DNA of 64,000 nt, taken from positions 1,116,001 to 1,180,000 of the forward strand of contig JAXMCV010000001.1 of the NCBI GenBank assembly GCA_046349215.1, written 5' to 3'. Shown here in pieces: positions 42,656 to 51,451 of the stretch. Made by a program: the position numbers and the translations under genes. Within the stretch, counting starts at the first letter, position 1. Each line of letters opens with the position of its first letter. The notes beneath the pieces were generated by a model. The model saw nothing but the letters and a program-made list of their open reading frames with translations. It was not told where the DNA came from and ran no database searches. The stretch comes from JAJXWB01 sp046349215 (GTDB lineage: Bacteria; Pseudomonadota; Alphaproteobacteria; Rhizobiales; Beijerinckiaceae).

Positions 42656-43735
42656 ATGGACGACAACCCGGCGCTGGCACGGCAAATGGTCGACAAGCCG
42701 AGCACGACGCTTCGCGAAGACGACCCGAAGCTCGCCCACGAAATAGTCGACAAGTTGATCGCCGGCCTTCCCGACGGCGACACGTCGCTTCGTCCGGTCC
42801 ATGCCTTCGGGATCGGCGCGACAGGATTTTTCGAAGCTTCCGACGTCGCGCGCGACTTCTGCAGCGCCCGGCATTTCCAGGGCGACAGGATCCCGGTCAC
42901 CGTCCGGTTTTCCAACGGTTCTGGCAGCGCGACCAAGCGCGACGGCTGGTCGGACGTACGCGGCATGGCGACGCGGTTTCATCTGCCTGACGGCGCGGCG
43001 ACCGATCTCATCGCGATGACGCTGCCCGAATTCTTCACACCGAAAGCGAGTGATTTCCTCCAATTTTCTATCGACGTGACGCCTGTTCCCGTCGCCCGGC
43101 AATCCTTCTGGCAAAAGCTCAAGGACATGCTGCAACTGCTCCGACCGCTTCCCGATCCCTATCCCGGGCAGAAGGTCAGTCCTGTGCCGACAGCGATCGG
43201 GTTTGCGGACAAGAACGATTACGCCAAGCTCGCCGTGCTGCAGGGCGCCACGCTTGGCGCGCCCGTCAGCTACGCGCGGGCGAGCTACCACGCTGTCCAT
43301 ACCTTCATTGTTACCGCGCCGGACGGCGCGCGGCGCTGGGTGCGCTTCACCTGGCAGCCCGTCGACGGCGTAATGACGACCGATCCGGACGATCCGCCGG
43401 TCGACGACTATCTCGCCGAGGAATTGCGAAAGCGTGTTCTGTACGATCCGCCGCGCTTTCTGCTGATGATGCAGATCGGCGAGGCGGGCGACGATCTCAA
43501 CGATCCGTCACGGCCCTGGCCGCCGCGCCGGCCGCGCGTCATCATGGGCGCGTTGACCATCGACAAGGTCCCCGACGACCAGATCGAGTTCTGCGAGCGG
43601 CTGGCATTCAATCCGATGCGGCTCGCCCCCGGCATCAAAGCTTCCGGCGACCCCGTGCTGCGCGCGCGGAAAGAGGCCTACGAATATTCGCGAAAGCTCC
43701 GCGGCGGCGCGGCCTGTCCATTCTCGGGGGACTGA
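42656..43735 (+). CDS. catalase-fold heme protein lacking the distal Asn
   Basis: Protein of 359 residues covering a shortened catalase core. The distal His is H49 (RPVHAFGIGA) and RFSNGSG at 84-90 corresponds to the heme-pocket strand. The RxxxY of the proximal ligand is R338-KEA-Y342. The distal Asn segment of catalases (NNTPVFF) reads MTLPEFF at 121-127, so the Asn is lost. Loss of this residue is expected to lower catalase turnover and favour peroxidase, peroxygenase or isomerase chemistry. It is four bases upstream of an unknown gene coupled to a DyP peroxidase. Confidence 0.85.
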   Translation: MDDNPALARQMVDKPSTTLREDDPKLAHEIVDKLIAGLPDGDTSLRPVHAFGIGATGFFEASDVARDFCSARHFQGDRIPVTVRFSNGSGSATKRDGWSDVRGMATRFHLPDGAATDLIAMTLPEFFTPKASDFLQFSIDVTPVPVARQSFWQKLKDMLQLLRPLPDPYPGQKVSPVPTAIGFADKNDYAKLAVLQGATLGAPVSYARASYHAVHTFIVTAPDGARRWVRFTWQPVDGVMTTDPDDPPVDDYLAEELRKRVLYDPPRFLLMMQIGEAGDDLNDPSRPWPPRRPRVIMGALTIDKVPDDQIEFCERLAFNPMRLAPGIKASGDPVLRARKEAYEYSRKLRGGAACPFSGD

Positions 43736-43739
43736 GGCG

Positions 43740-44444
43740 ATGGCGGCCACCCACCCATGGAAAATCGAGGACCTGCTGAAGGCGCGGTGGTTCCAGATCC
43801 TCTCCAAATATTTCGTCGTTCCCTTCTGGGCCTGGAGAAATCCGACTCCGCGCCTGCCGGGCGGGCCGCGGTACGCGGTACAACCGAGCGAAAACGTTCA
43901 GCGCATGATGAATCTCGTCATGCCGCTCAAGGACAAGTCGGCGGTCGGTCGTGCGGTGGCGGCGACGGCGATTGCGGAAAATGTCGACGAGATTTTTGCC
44001 GGCCTCGATAATGTCGGCACTGTGCATTTCGCGCGTTTCGTCATCATCGGCGACAATCTCTGCATGATCTCCGTCTACGACGGAGATTTTTCCAACTACA
44101 TTCGCGACTTCATCGCGACGATCGGCAGCGTGTTCGACGCCGTCGTACGCCTCGTAGAGGGCGGCGACGCGGTCATACCTTCGGCCACGAATATCGAGGC
44201 CTTCATCGACTGGGTGCATGACCACGACCTCTTCCAGGTTCCGGACTTTCCGAGCGACCTGTTCGCGTTGCAGGCGGCGGCGCGCGGCGCCCCGCCCGAC
44301 GAGCCGAAGGACCTGCGATCCCTGTCGCGCGACCTCGTCCTGCAAATGCACGCCAATCCGAACGTTTCGCTCGGCGGCGGCTACCGCGCCTATCCCGGCT
44401 ACTCGGCCGCGCAAGTCCGGCGAAAGATGGGAGACGGCTGGTGA
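43740..44444 (+). CDS. conserved hypothetical protein between catalase-like and DyP genes
   Basis: Protein of 234 residues, not assigned to a family. No signal peptide; a hydrophobic patch ILSKYFVVPFWAWRNP near the N-terminus might contact membrane. The central VHFARFVIIGDNLCMISVYDGDFSNYIRDF has the strand-helix-strand pattern of ferredoxin-like alpha/beta-barrel proteins, the fold also used by DyP and chlorite dismutase, but no heme ligand can be picked. It starts four bases after the catalase-like stop and overlaps the DyP start (GTGA), so it is made with both heme enzymes and may be a partner or substrate-binding subunit. Confidence 0.8.
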   Translation: MAATHPWKIEDLLKARWFQILSKYFVVPFWAWRNPTPRLPGGPRYAVQPSENVQRMMNLVMPLKDKSAVGRAVAATAIAENVDEIFAGLDNVGTVHFARFVIIGDNLCMISVYDGDFSNYIRDFIATIGSVFDAVVRLVEGGDAVIPSATNIEAFIDWVHDHDLFQVPDFPSDLFALQAAARGAPPDEPKDLRSLSRDLVLQMHANPNVSLGGGYRAYPGYSAAQVRRKMGDGW

Positions 44445-45841
44445 GCGCCGCATTCGACACCAGCCTCATCCAGGGCAACATCCTGCGCAGCTATCGCATG
44501 GGCTTCGTCCGTCATCTCCTGCTGGAGGTGGCGGATCGCCGCGCGGCCAAGCGTTTCCTGGCCGTTTCTGTCGCGGGAGGCGATGCGGAAACGCCGGCCA
44601 TCACGCACGATCTGGACTGGGGCGCCGTAAAGCCCGACCTCTGCTTCAACATCGGCATCACCTACGAAGGGTTGAAGGTGCTCGGCACGCCGGCCGCCTC
44701 GCTTGCGACTTTCCCGACCGAATTCATCGAGGGCATGAATGCGCGCGCGCTGAAGCTCGGCGACTTCGGCGACAGCTCGCCGGAGAAGTGGCCGGCGCCA
44801 TTCGACAAGCCGAAGAGCCTGCATCTGATCGCCTCGATCTATGCGCAGGACGAGGCCCATGTCGAGCGCGTGCAACCGCAGGTCGAGAAGAGCTTCAACC
44901 TCCTGGGCGTCCGCAAGGGGCAGGCCCTGGGCGATCACAAGGTGTACTTCGGTTATCGCGACGACATTTCGCAACCGCGTTTCAGGGGCGTAAAGGACGA
45001 CCAGACCAACAACGCGGACGAACCCGTCGACGAGTTGGGCACGGCGCTGCTCGGCCATCCGACGCGGCTGGAAGGACTGATGTTCCGCGTGCCGTCGCCG
45101 CCGGAACTTGGTCTCTACGGATCGTTCAACGCCTTCCGGGTGCTGGAGCAGGACGTGTTCACCTTCGAGCGTTACCTCGACAAGGCGGCCAAGGAATTGC
45201 TGGGCCATCCGAAGGTGGACGTCCTGCTGCCGCCGGGAACGGAGGCGCGCATCGGCAAGAACATGACGCGCTTCGAGGCGCTGCGCGAAGTCGTCGCCGC
45301 GCAGATGTGCGGCCGCTGGCGCAACGGCGCGCCGCTCGCCACATCGCCCGACTTTCCCTCGACCGACCCCGCTCTCTCGCTCACCAATTTCGAATACGAC
45401 AGGGCGTCGCGCTGTCCCGCCGGCTCGCATATCCGGCGCACCAATCCGCGCGGCGGCCGGATCGTGCAGCGCGTCGCCAATTACACGCGCCGCCTCGTGC
45501 GCCGCGGCATGTCCTACGGACCCACGCTCGATCTCTCGAAGCCCGACGAGGAGGAGCGCGGCCTGCTCGGTAATTTCATCGGGGCGAGCATCGGCGCACA
45601 GTTCGAGGCGGTCATGTGCGACTGGCTCAATCTCGGCCTGCACGATCCGACCGTCACCGGCTCGAACGATCCGCTGATTGGCGCCAACACGCGGGAGACG
45701 AGCTGGTTCGATCTCGCGCTCAGCGACGGCGATACGATCCGCCTGCGTGAATTTCCGCGCTTCGTGAGAACGAGGGGCGGCGCCTATACCTTCCTGCCGA
45801 GCATGACGGCGATCGAGTATCTGTCGAAGCTTCCGGATTGA
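44441..45841 (+). CDS. DyP-type peroxidase
   Basis: Dye-decolorizing peroxidase of 466 residues starting at a GTG that overlaps the previous stop. The proximal heme ligand is H330 in GSHIRRTNPR. The catalytic GxxDG motif reads G171-YRD-D175 (GYRDDISQP), keeping the catalytic Asp but with Asp for the last Gly. RLVRRGMSYG gives the distal Arg region. No export signal or encapsulin-targeting tail is evident. It uses peroxide to oxidise bulky substrates. An IS481 element lies 33 bases downstream. Confidence 0.92.
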   Translation: MSAAFDTSLIQGNILRSYRMGFVRHLLLEVADRRAAKRFLAVSVAGGDAETPAITHDLDWGAVKPDLCFNIGITYEGLKVLGTPAASLATFPTEFIEGMNARALKLGDFGDSSPEKWPAPFDKPKSLHLIASIYAQDEAHVERVQPQVEKSFNLLGVRKGQALGDHKVYFGYRDDISQPRFRGVKDDQTNNADEPVDELGTALLGHPTRLEGLMFRVPSPPELGLYGSFNAFRVLEQDVFTFERYLDKAAKELLGHPKVDVLLPPGTEARIGKNMTRFEALREVVAAQMCGRWRNGAPLATSPDFPSTDPALSLTNFEYDRASRCPAGSHIRRTNPRGGRIVQRVANYTRRLVRRGMSYGPTLDLSKPDEEERGLLGNFIGASIGAQFEAVMCDWLNLGLHDPTVTGSNDPLIGANTRETSWFDLALSDGDTIRLREFPRFVRTRGGAYTFLPSMTAIEYLSKLPD

Positions 45842-45868
45842 GGGCGGGACTATCTTGTGTTGCGCCGC

Positions 45869-45874
45869 TCTAGC
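45869..45874. repeat. IS481 target-site duplication, left copy
   Basis: TCTAGC, identical to 46906-46911 on the other side of the element. It fits the NCTAGN target preference reported for IS481 and contains the transposase stop codon. Confidence 0.85.
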
Positions 45875-46823
45875 TGTGGAGCCTCAACAGGTTGTCCTCA
45901 GTTAGACCGAGGCGGCTGATTGGCGGCTTTGATTTTATCGCGCTGTGCGGGCGATGCCAGTTGTATCGGTGCAGCCAGATCGGCAGTTCGGCGGCGCGTC
46001 GGTCAGAATGTGGATAGGCCTGCGCGTAGGCCCATTCGCGGAGCGCCGTCTGGATGAAGCGCTCGGCCTTTCCGTTCGTTTTGGGCGTGTACGGCTTCGT
46101 TCTGATGTGCCGCAGACCCAGGTCGCGGCATGCCTGGCGGAAGGCGGAGGATTTGTAGCACGAGCCGTTGTCGGTCATGACGCGCTGCACGAGGACGCCG
46201 AGGCTGGCGTAGTAGGCGACGGCGGCTTTGAGGAAGGCGACGGCGCTTTCCTTCTTCTCGTCGGGCAGAAGCTGGCTGAAGGCGACGCGCGAAGCATCGT
46301 CGATGCAGACGTGAACGAACTCCCAGCCAACGCCGCGGCCGTTGCTCTGGCCTGTGCGGTCGCCGGTAATGCGATGGCCGACCTGCGCGAACCGGCCGAG
46401 CTTCTTGATGTCGATATGGATCAGTTCGCCCGGCTTCTCGCGCTCGTAGCGGCGCACGGGCTCGACCGGCTCGAGCGCCGCGATCCTGTTGAGGCCGAGG
46501 CGCTTGAGGATGCGACTGACGGTCGCCGCGGAGACGCCGGTTTCGGCGGCGATCTGCCCGCCGGTCCAACGCTGGCGCCGCAAGGCTTCGATCTGCGCTG
46601 CGATCGGCGCGGGCGTCGGTCGATTGAGCCTGTGCGGGCGCGACGAGCGGTCTTGCAACCCCGCCAAACCTTCGGCCTTGAAGCGAGTCCACCATTTGCG
46701 CGCGGTCCGCGGGCAGACGCCTGCGGCTCGAGCGGCGGCCTCCGGCGTCTGCCCGCTCTCGATCAGCCGCACCAGCCGCTCTCGACCGAGCGGCGTCAAA
46801 CGGGCATTCTTGTGGATGTTCAT
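45870..46823 (-). CDS. IS481-family transposase
   Basis: Transposase of 317 residues. The N-terminal helix-turn-helix domain reads TPEAAARAAGVCPRTARKWWTRF, followed by a second one (ETGVSAATVSRILKRLG). The DDE residues are in HIDIKKLG, VMTDNGSCY and NGKAERFIQT. The final Ser codon spans the IS tip, and the TAG stop (45870-45872) lies in the flanking target duplication, so translation is terminated by host DNA. The frame is intact. Confidence 0.95.
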   Translation of the reverse strand: MNIHKNARLTPLGRERLVRLIESGQTPEAAARAAGVCPRTARKWWTRFKAEGLAGLQDRSSRPHRLNRPTPAPIAAQIEALRRQRWTGGQIAAETGVSAATVSRILKRLGLNRIAALEPVEPVRRYEREKPGELIHIDIKKLGRFAQVGHRITGDRTGQSNGRGVGWEFVHVCIDDASRVAFSQLLPDEKKESAVAFLKAAVAYYASLGVLVQRVMTDNGSCYKSSAFRQACRDLGLRHIRTKPYTPKTNGKAERFIQTALREWAYAQAYPHSDRRAAELPIWLHRYNWHRPHSAIKSKPPISRLGLTEDNLLRLHS

Positions 46824-46905
46824 CCGGTCCTCCGGCGAGACTGAAGCTTCGACAACCTCAGCTTCCCCGTTCGGGACCGGATGGACAACCTAATGAAAGC
46901 TCACA
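45875..46905 (-). mobile_element. IS481-family insertion sequence, complete
   Basis: The element is 1031 bp. Terminal inverted repeats are 45875-45897 and 46883-46905; both begin TGTG and end AGGTTGTCC when read inward, with a few mismatches between. A 6-bp TCTAGC duplication flanks it on both sides, so it inserted recently and has not recombined. Confidence 0.92.
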
Positions 46906-46911
46906 TCTAGC
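46906..46911. repeat. IS481 target-site duplication, right copy
   Basis: TCTAGC, identical to 45869-45874. Its CTA is the complement of the cyclase gene's TAG stop, so the IS landed on a stop codon without changing the protein. Confidence 0.85.
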
Positions 46912-49900
46912 CGCGTGCGCCGTTCAGTTCGCCGAGCGCCGTATCGATGCGCGCGAGCATCGGAGACGGGCCGAAGGCCCGGACGATGCGCTGGGCTTCC
47001 GTCAGATGCTGCAGCGCGAGCGCCTTCTTCTTCTTCGCCTTGTAGAGCAGGCCGAGGATCATTTCGGCGCGGCCGATGTAATGCCCTTCCCGGTCGAATT
47101 GCGGATTGGAGCGAACCTGCGAGAGCAGGGAGACGATGCGCTTCGGGCCGAAGGCCAGGACCTTTGATATGGCCCCGGCGTTGCGCAACAGGACGGCCGG
47201 CGAGGCGTCGCCCTCGCCCGACAGGATGCCGAGATAGATCTCGCACAGGAACATCCGGCACCAGTCTGCGGACGCGCGGTATCCTTCCTGCTCGCTGCGC
47301 GCGATAGCCTCTTCAATGCGGCGGATACCGGCGCCGATACGACCGTTCATGGCGAGGCCCACGCCGATCAGATTGTCCGGACCGGTCAGGAACAGCGTCC
47401 AGCCATTCTCCCGGCAATGTGCGATATAGCGCTCGACATTTTCCAGCGAGCCGGACTCCTTGATCAGGACGGACGCGATCGCCCGGGCCGAACTTGCGAT
47501 GACGCGTTCGAACGGAGCGCGCGCCGTCCTGATGCCGAGGTCGGCGAACTGGATGGCAGCCTCGTAATTGTCGCTGAGAATGGCAAGCAGCGCCTGCATC
47601 GCGATCGCATATCCGAGCGAGCGCGGGTCGCTCATCGCCTCGCCGGCGGCGTTCAGCCGCTCGACCGCCGCGCGCGCCTGTGGGATGCGCCCGCGGTTCA
47701 TTTCGTCCCAGGCGGATATGGCAAGGTAGAAGTTACGGAGATAGGCGTCGTCGACCTGCGCGAGGACGGAATCGGTCTCCCGCTGCTTGGCCTGGAAGGT
47801 TTCGAGCGCCTCCGGCGCGCAATAGGTGGAGACCGCCAGTTCACTGACCAGCGCATAGGCCATCGCCATCGGATCGCCCAGCCTTTGCGCCATCGCCGAC
47901 AATTCCTGGCGCACTTGTTGCGCCTCACGAAACCGCGCGCTCCAGATCAGCCCGGCGATCGTGTGATGCAGGATCCGGGCATTCGGCAAGGTATCGCCGC
48001 ATCTCGCGAGAGCCGTCCGGAATCTGCCTGTGACCCCGATGATGTCCTTCACGCGAAGCGAGAGGTTCGCGCAGAGCACGAATTGTGCGATCGCTTCCGC
48101 AAGCTGGCTGTCGCTGGCGCACGCCGGGTCGCGTTCGTACAAGGCGAGCGCGTCCTCGAGATAGGTCGAAGCCTCGTCGAGCGAATAGACCTGAAGGCTC
48201 TTTGCGCCGGCCATCACAAGATATGCGAAAGCCATATCGTTGCGAGCGGTGCGCGCGTAGTGATAGGCGAGCGCTTCGGCGACCTCGACTCGCCGGCCTT
48301 CGCTTCTTTTCTCCAGCGCACGGGCGATCTTCAGATGGAGTTCAGTCCGGCGGCCGGCGAGCAGGCTCTGATAGAGAGTATCCCGCACGAGAACGTGCTT
48401 GAACACGTAGTCGGGCGAATTCTTGGGAAGTTCTAGAATGTCCTGCGCCCGCAGGCGCTGGAGCGCAGCGTCCAGGTCGCCGGCCGGTTCTACCACATCC
48501 GACAGCAGCGCGGTATCGAACGTCCGGCCGATGGCGGCCGCGGCCTGAAGAAGCAGGCGATCTTCCCTCGGCAGCCTGTCTACCCTCGCAGACAGCAGGC
48601 TCTGCAGACTCTCCGGAATGCCGCCTTCCATGATCGCGGCGTCGAAATCCGCCTTGCCCGATGCAACGCGCACTGCGTCCCGCTCGATCAGGAAATTCAG
48701 GAGTTCCTCGCCGAACAGCGGATTGCCTTCCGCGCGCTCTGTCACCTGTTCGATCAAGGCTTGCGGCAGCGTGGCGCCGCCCAGCCTGGCCTGCACGAGC
48801 GCCTTTATGTCGTCGGCAGTCAGCGGGGGAAGGTCGAGTGTCGTCACACCCGGCTTGCCAAGCCACTCCGGCTGATATTCGGGACGTCGGGTGTGAACGA
48901 CAAGCAGGTTCGGCGGCGCACGCCTGCCGACCAGATTGGCGATCAGGCCCTCTGAGGCGCCGTCGATCCAGTGAATATCCTCGAGTCGCAGGACGACTTT
49001 CGTGTCGGCGCAGCGCGCCTCGAGCAGGGCCGGCAGCAGGTCTCGCGTCCGCAGTCCGATCAGCACGCCGTCGAGACCTGCGAATGCGCCGGCCGGAGGT
49101 TTGAGGCCGAGAAGGTTCAGCAACAGGCCGAGGTTCTCCGGCGTGTACATCAGCAGCTGGCGAAGGCCCGCCTCGAGCTTCGCTTCGATCTCGGCGGGCG
49201 TATCATCGGTCGCAATCCGGAAAGCGCCACGCACGACTTCGAGGAAGGGCAGGAACGGCGCGCCCTGGCCGTCCGCCGAACAATGTCCCTGCAAGATCAG
49301 CGCCTCGCCGGGTTGCAGGCGCTGCGTGAATTCGAACGAAAGACGCGTCTTGCCTTGCCCAGGCTCGGCGACCAGATCGACGACTTCGAGCGAGGCGCCG
49401 CAGCGCTGGAAAGCCTCATCCAGGACCGACATTTCGCGCTCGCGGCCGAGACAGGGGCTGAGGCCCCTCCCGAGCGACGCATCGAAACGCGTCGCGCCTT
49501 CGCGCACCGCCGTCAGACGCCAGAGCTTGTGTGGCGCGGACCTTCCCTTGATCGGATGCTCTCCGTGGAACGCCGTATCGGCGTACCATTCGACCTGCCG
49601 CTGCGTGTTTTCGCAGATCAGACAGCCGCCGGCCGGCGCCAGGTTCTGAATGCGCGACGCGAGGATTACCGTATTGCCGACCGCAGTCTGCTCAGGCCCG
49701 TCGTCTTCGACACGGGCCATGACGACCGCGCCGGAGCTCACGCCGGCGCGCATCATCGGGCGGGCGCCAAAACGGCGTTCGAGATCGTCCGCGGATTCCG
49801 CGAAGGCGGCGTGGATCGAAAGCGCCGCGCGGCAGGCGCGAAGGGCGGCATCCTCCTGGGCGTCGGGAATGCCGAAAACGCCCATGATGCTGTCGCCGGC

Positions 49901-50104
49901 AAATCCCCGCACGGAACCCCCATGCTTTCGGACCACGCCGGCGAGTTTGTCGTAAGTCATCCGGACGAAGGCGAACGTGTCGTCCTCGCTGAGCCGTTCG
50001 GCGATAGGGGTGAAGCCCACCATGTCGGCGAACAGGACCGAGACCTGCCGCCGTTCTCCGGAGAGATCGGGTGAACTGGTTCCTGGGCTTCCGACTTCTC
50101 CCAA
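46907..50104 (-). CDS. class III adenylate/guanylate cyclase with ATPase and TPR-like regions
   Basis: Signalling protein of up to 1065 residues. Residues 20-190 form a class III cyclase domain with metal Asps D27 (LFADMVGFT) and D71 (GFAGDSIMGVFG) and VGNTVILASRIQ. From about 220 a STAND/AAA-type ATPase follows (Walker A AEPGQGKTRL, Walker B VVLRLEDIHWID). The C-terminal half is all-helical and TPR-like (ALALYERDP, LQHLTEAQRI). The start is uncertain: the frame has only a TTG at 50104, and upstream codons back to a stop at 50210 encode several Cys, resembling a degenerate N-terminal zinc ribbon seen in relatives. No signal or membrane segment. Output is presumably cAMP. Confidence 0.88.
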   Translation of the reverse strand: MGEVGSPGTSSPDLSGERRQVSVLFADMVGFTPIAERLSEDDTFAFVRMTYDKLAGVVRKHGGSVRGFAGDSIMGVFGIPDAQEDAALRACRAALSIHAAFAESADDLERRFGARPMMRAGVSSGAVVMARVEDDGPEQTAVGNTVILASRIQNLAPAGGCLICENTQRQVEWYADTAFHGEHPIKGRSAPHKLWRLTAVREGATRFDASLGRGLSPCLGREREMSVLDEAFQRCGASLEVVDLVAEPGQGKTRLSFEFTQRLQPGEALILQGHCSADGQGAPFLPFLEVVRGAFRIATDDTPAEIEAKLEAGLRQLLMYTPENLGLLLNLLGLKPPAGAFAGLDGVLIGLRTRDLLPALLEARCADTKVVLRLEDIHWIDGASEGLIANLVGRRAPPNLLVVHTRRPEYQPEWLGKPGVTTLDLPPLTADDIKALVQARLGGATLPQALIEQVTERAEGNPLFGEELLNFLIERDAVRVASGKADFDAAIMEGGIPESLQSLLSARVDRLPREDRLLLQAAAAIGRTFDTALLSDVVEPAGDLDAALQRLRAQDILELPKNSPDYVFKHVLVRDTLYQSLLAGRRTELHLKIARALEKRSEGRRVEVAEALAYHYARTARNDMAFAYLVMAGAKSLQVYSLDEASTYLEDALALYERDPACASDSQLAEAIAQFVLCANLSLRVKDIIGVTGRFRTALARCGDTLPNARILHHTIAGLIWSARFREAQQVRQELSAMAQRLGDPMAMAYALVSELAVSTYCAPEALETFQAKQRETDSVLAQVDDAYLRNFYLAISAWDEMNRGRIPQARAAVERLNAAGEAMSDPRSLGYAIAMQALLAILSDNYEAAIQFADLGIRTARAPFERVIASSARAIASVLIKESGSLENVERYIAHCRENGWTLFLTGPDNLIGVGLAMNGRIGAGIRRIEEAIARSEQEGYRASADWCRMFLCEIYLGILSGEGDASPAVLLRNAGAISKVLAFGPKRIVSLLSQVRSNPQFDREGHYIGRAEMILGLLYKAKKKKALALQHLTEAQRIVRAFGPSPMLARIDTALGELNGARG

Positions 50105-50574
50105 GGCCTCGCACCTTGCTCCGGCACTCGACTGGTACGCAGGCCTGTCCCGCGCAGGACAAATGCGCGTCCGGCAATCGCCGATCGCCGCAAACCGATC
50201 CGTTGCAACTTATGTTGCCAACCGTCAGACCGTCAACGTCGCCCCGCCCGCAATGGCTGTTCCTGAGCGTTGCAACGCAGCGCCGACACCAGACCGCCGG
50301 ACGAGACGCTCGGCGTTGCCGCGGGCCGCGAGCCTGCAAGCCGGTCGCTGCCGCCGAAGCCCGTCGCTTGGACCGACCGGCGCGGGCCATCGGCAAGCGC
50401 ACGTCGGTCGTCGTGCAGTTCAGCGCCGGCGCGAACTTCCGGGGCATTGCCGGCCGGTTGGCGTGGCGGTCCGCGGCTTTCCTTCGACACGCAACCCGCT
50501 GTCTCGCACGGGCGATGCGGCGCATCGTATTCCGCCTGCCACGCGCGTCGGAGTTCCGAAGGTTTCAGCGCATT
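50105..50574. other. unassigned stretch upstream of the cyclase gene
   Basis: No convincing gene. Overlapping open frames on both strands are Arg/Pro-rich and lack ribosome-binding sites. It presumably holds the cyclase promoter and the 3' end of the bchEJ transcript. GTTGCAAC and GTTGCCAAC at 50203-50223 form a short repeated, partly palindromic motif of unknown meaning. Confidence 0.45.
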
Positions 50575-50787
50575 TCAGACCGTGTCGCGCGGATCGCGCG
50601 CCAGCCGCGTTTCCTGCGGGCCGCAAGCCGACGGCGCCGAAGCTGCCTGCGCCTCGCGCTCCCGGATGAGCGCCGCTATGCCGGCGTTCATCTTGCAGAG
50701 CGCGATCTTGCCGATGCCGCGCGATTCCTCCTGGCGGACGAATTCGCGGAGCCGGCCGCTTTTCACCGCCTCGTGCAATGTGAGCAT
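50575..50787 (-). CDS. small hypothetical protein downstream of bchJ
   Basis: Seventy residues starting MLTLHEAVKSGRLREFVRQE from the ATG at 50787; CCGGAG lies eight bases upstream. Unlike the overlapping readings, the N-terminal half has an amphipathic helical pattern of a real protein (SGRLREFVRQEESRGIG). Short proteins opening LxEAVKxGRLxEFxxQEExRG occur widely in alphaproteobacteria without known function. It follows bchJ by 31 bases in the same direction, so it probably belongs to the bchEJ transcript. Confidence 0.6.
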   Translation of the reverse strand: MLTLHEAVKSGRLREFVRQEESRGIGKIALCKMNAGIAALIREREAQAASAPSACGPQETRLARDPRDTV

Positions 50788-50818
50788 GGGGGACACTCCG
50801 GATGGGGGCTGGGCGTCG

Positions 50819-51451
50819 TCATTTCCAATCCACGCGAAACAGACAGGCGGGGTCGCCGACGGCCTCGCATTCGATTTCCTCGACGCGCGCATCGGGCGCG
50901 AGGATCGCACGGAACAGGCGTTCGAAGGTCGCTGCGAAATAGGCGCAGACCTTGTCGTCGGTCCGCAGCTGATGGCAGATCGGCGCGCCTTCGAGTTTGA
51001 GCCGCAAGGGCGCGAAGGAATACGAAAAGCGTCCGCTGCCGACGAACGTCCAGGCGTGACGCGCGACAGCCGACAGCAGCAGGCGCGCGGCGATGGCGCG
51101 CGGCAGGAGTCGCAGCAGCTTCTGCGCCGGCGCAGGGATGCGATTTTCAAGAAGATAGTCGCCGGTGAGGCGACCGGCTCGCCGCGAAACACGTGCGGCG
51201 CGTTCCGGCCCCAGATGCAGGAAGGCTGCGCGATGCAACGCTGAAACGTCGGCCTCGTCGACCATTTCGGTCGGCGGGGCCGCCAGATGACGATGCAGAT
51301 CGGCGGCCGCGAATACGTCACGGCAGACATCGTCGCCTTCGATCGCGCACAGGGCTTCAGCCATGCGCGTGATCGCGTTCGGACCGACGCGCGCGAGCGG
51401 GCGCGCCGATGTCGCTACTTCGCTGGCCTGTATCCTAGTGTACGCGTTCAT
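50819..51451 (-). CDS. bchJ: BchJ, bacteriochlorophyll biosynthesis protein of the 4-vinyl reductase (V4R) family
   Basis: Protein of 210 residues from the ATG at 51451 (MNAYTRIQASEVATSARPLA). The C-terminal V4R region ends VEEIECEAVGDPACLFRVDW, typical of BchJ. Once called the 8-vinyl reductase, BchJ is now thought to act as an accessory or substrate-carrying protein in bacteriochlorophyll synthesis. The start overlaps the end of bchE by 17 bases, the standard bchEJ arrangement of purple bacteria. Confidence 0.88.
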   Translation of the reverse strand: MNAYTRIQASEVATSARPLARVGPNAITRMAEALCAIEGDDVCRDVFAAADLHRHLAAPPTEMVDEADVSALHRAAFLHLGPERAARVSRRAGRLTGDYLLENRIPAPAQKLLRLLPRAIAARLLLSAVARHAWTFVGSGRFSYSFAPLRLKLEGAPICHQLRTDDKVCAYFAATFERLFRAILAPDARVEEIECEAVGDPACLFRVDWK

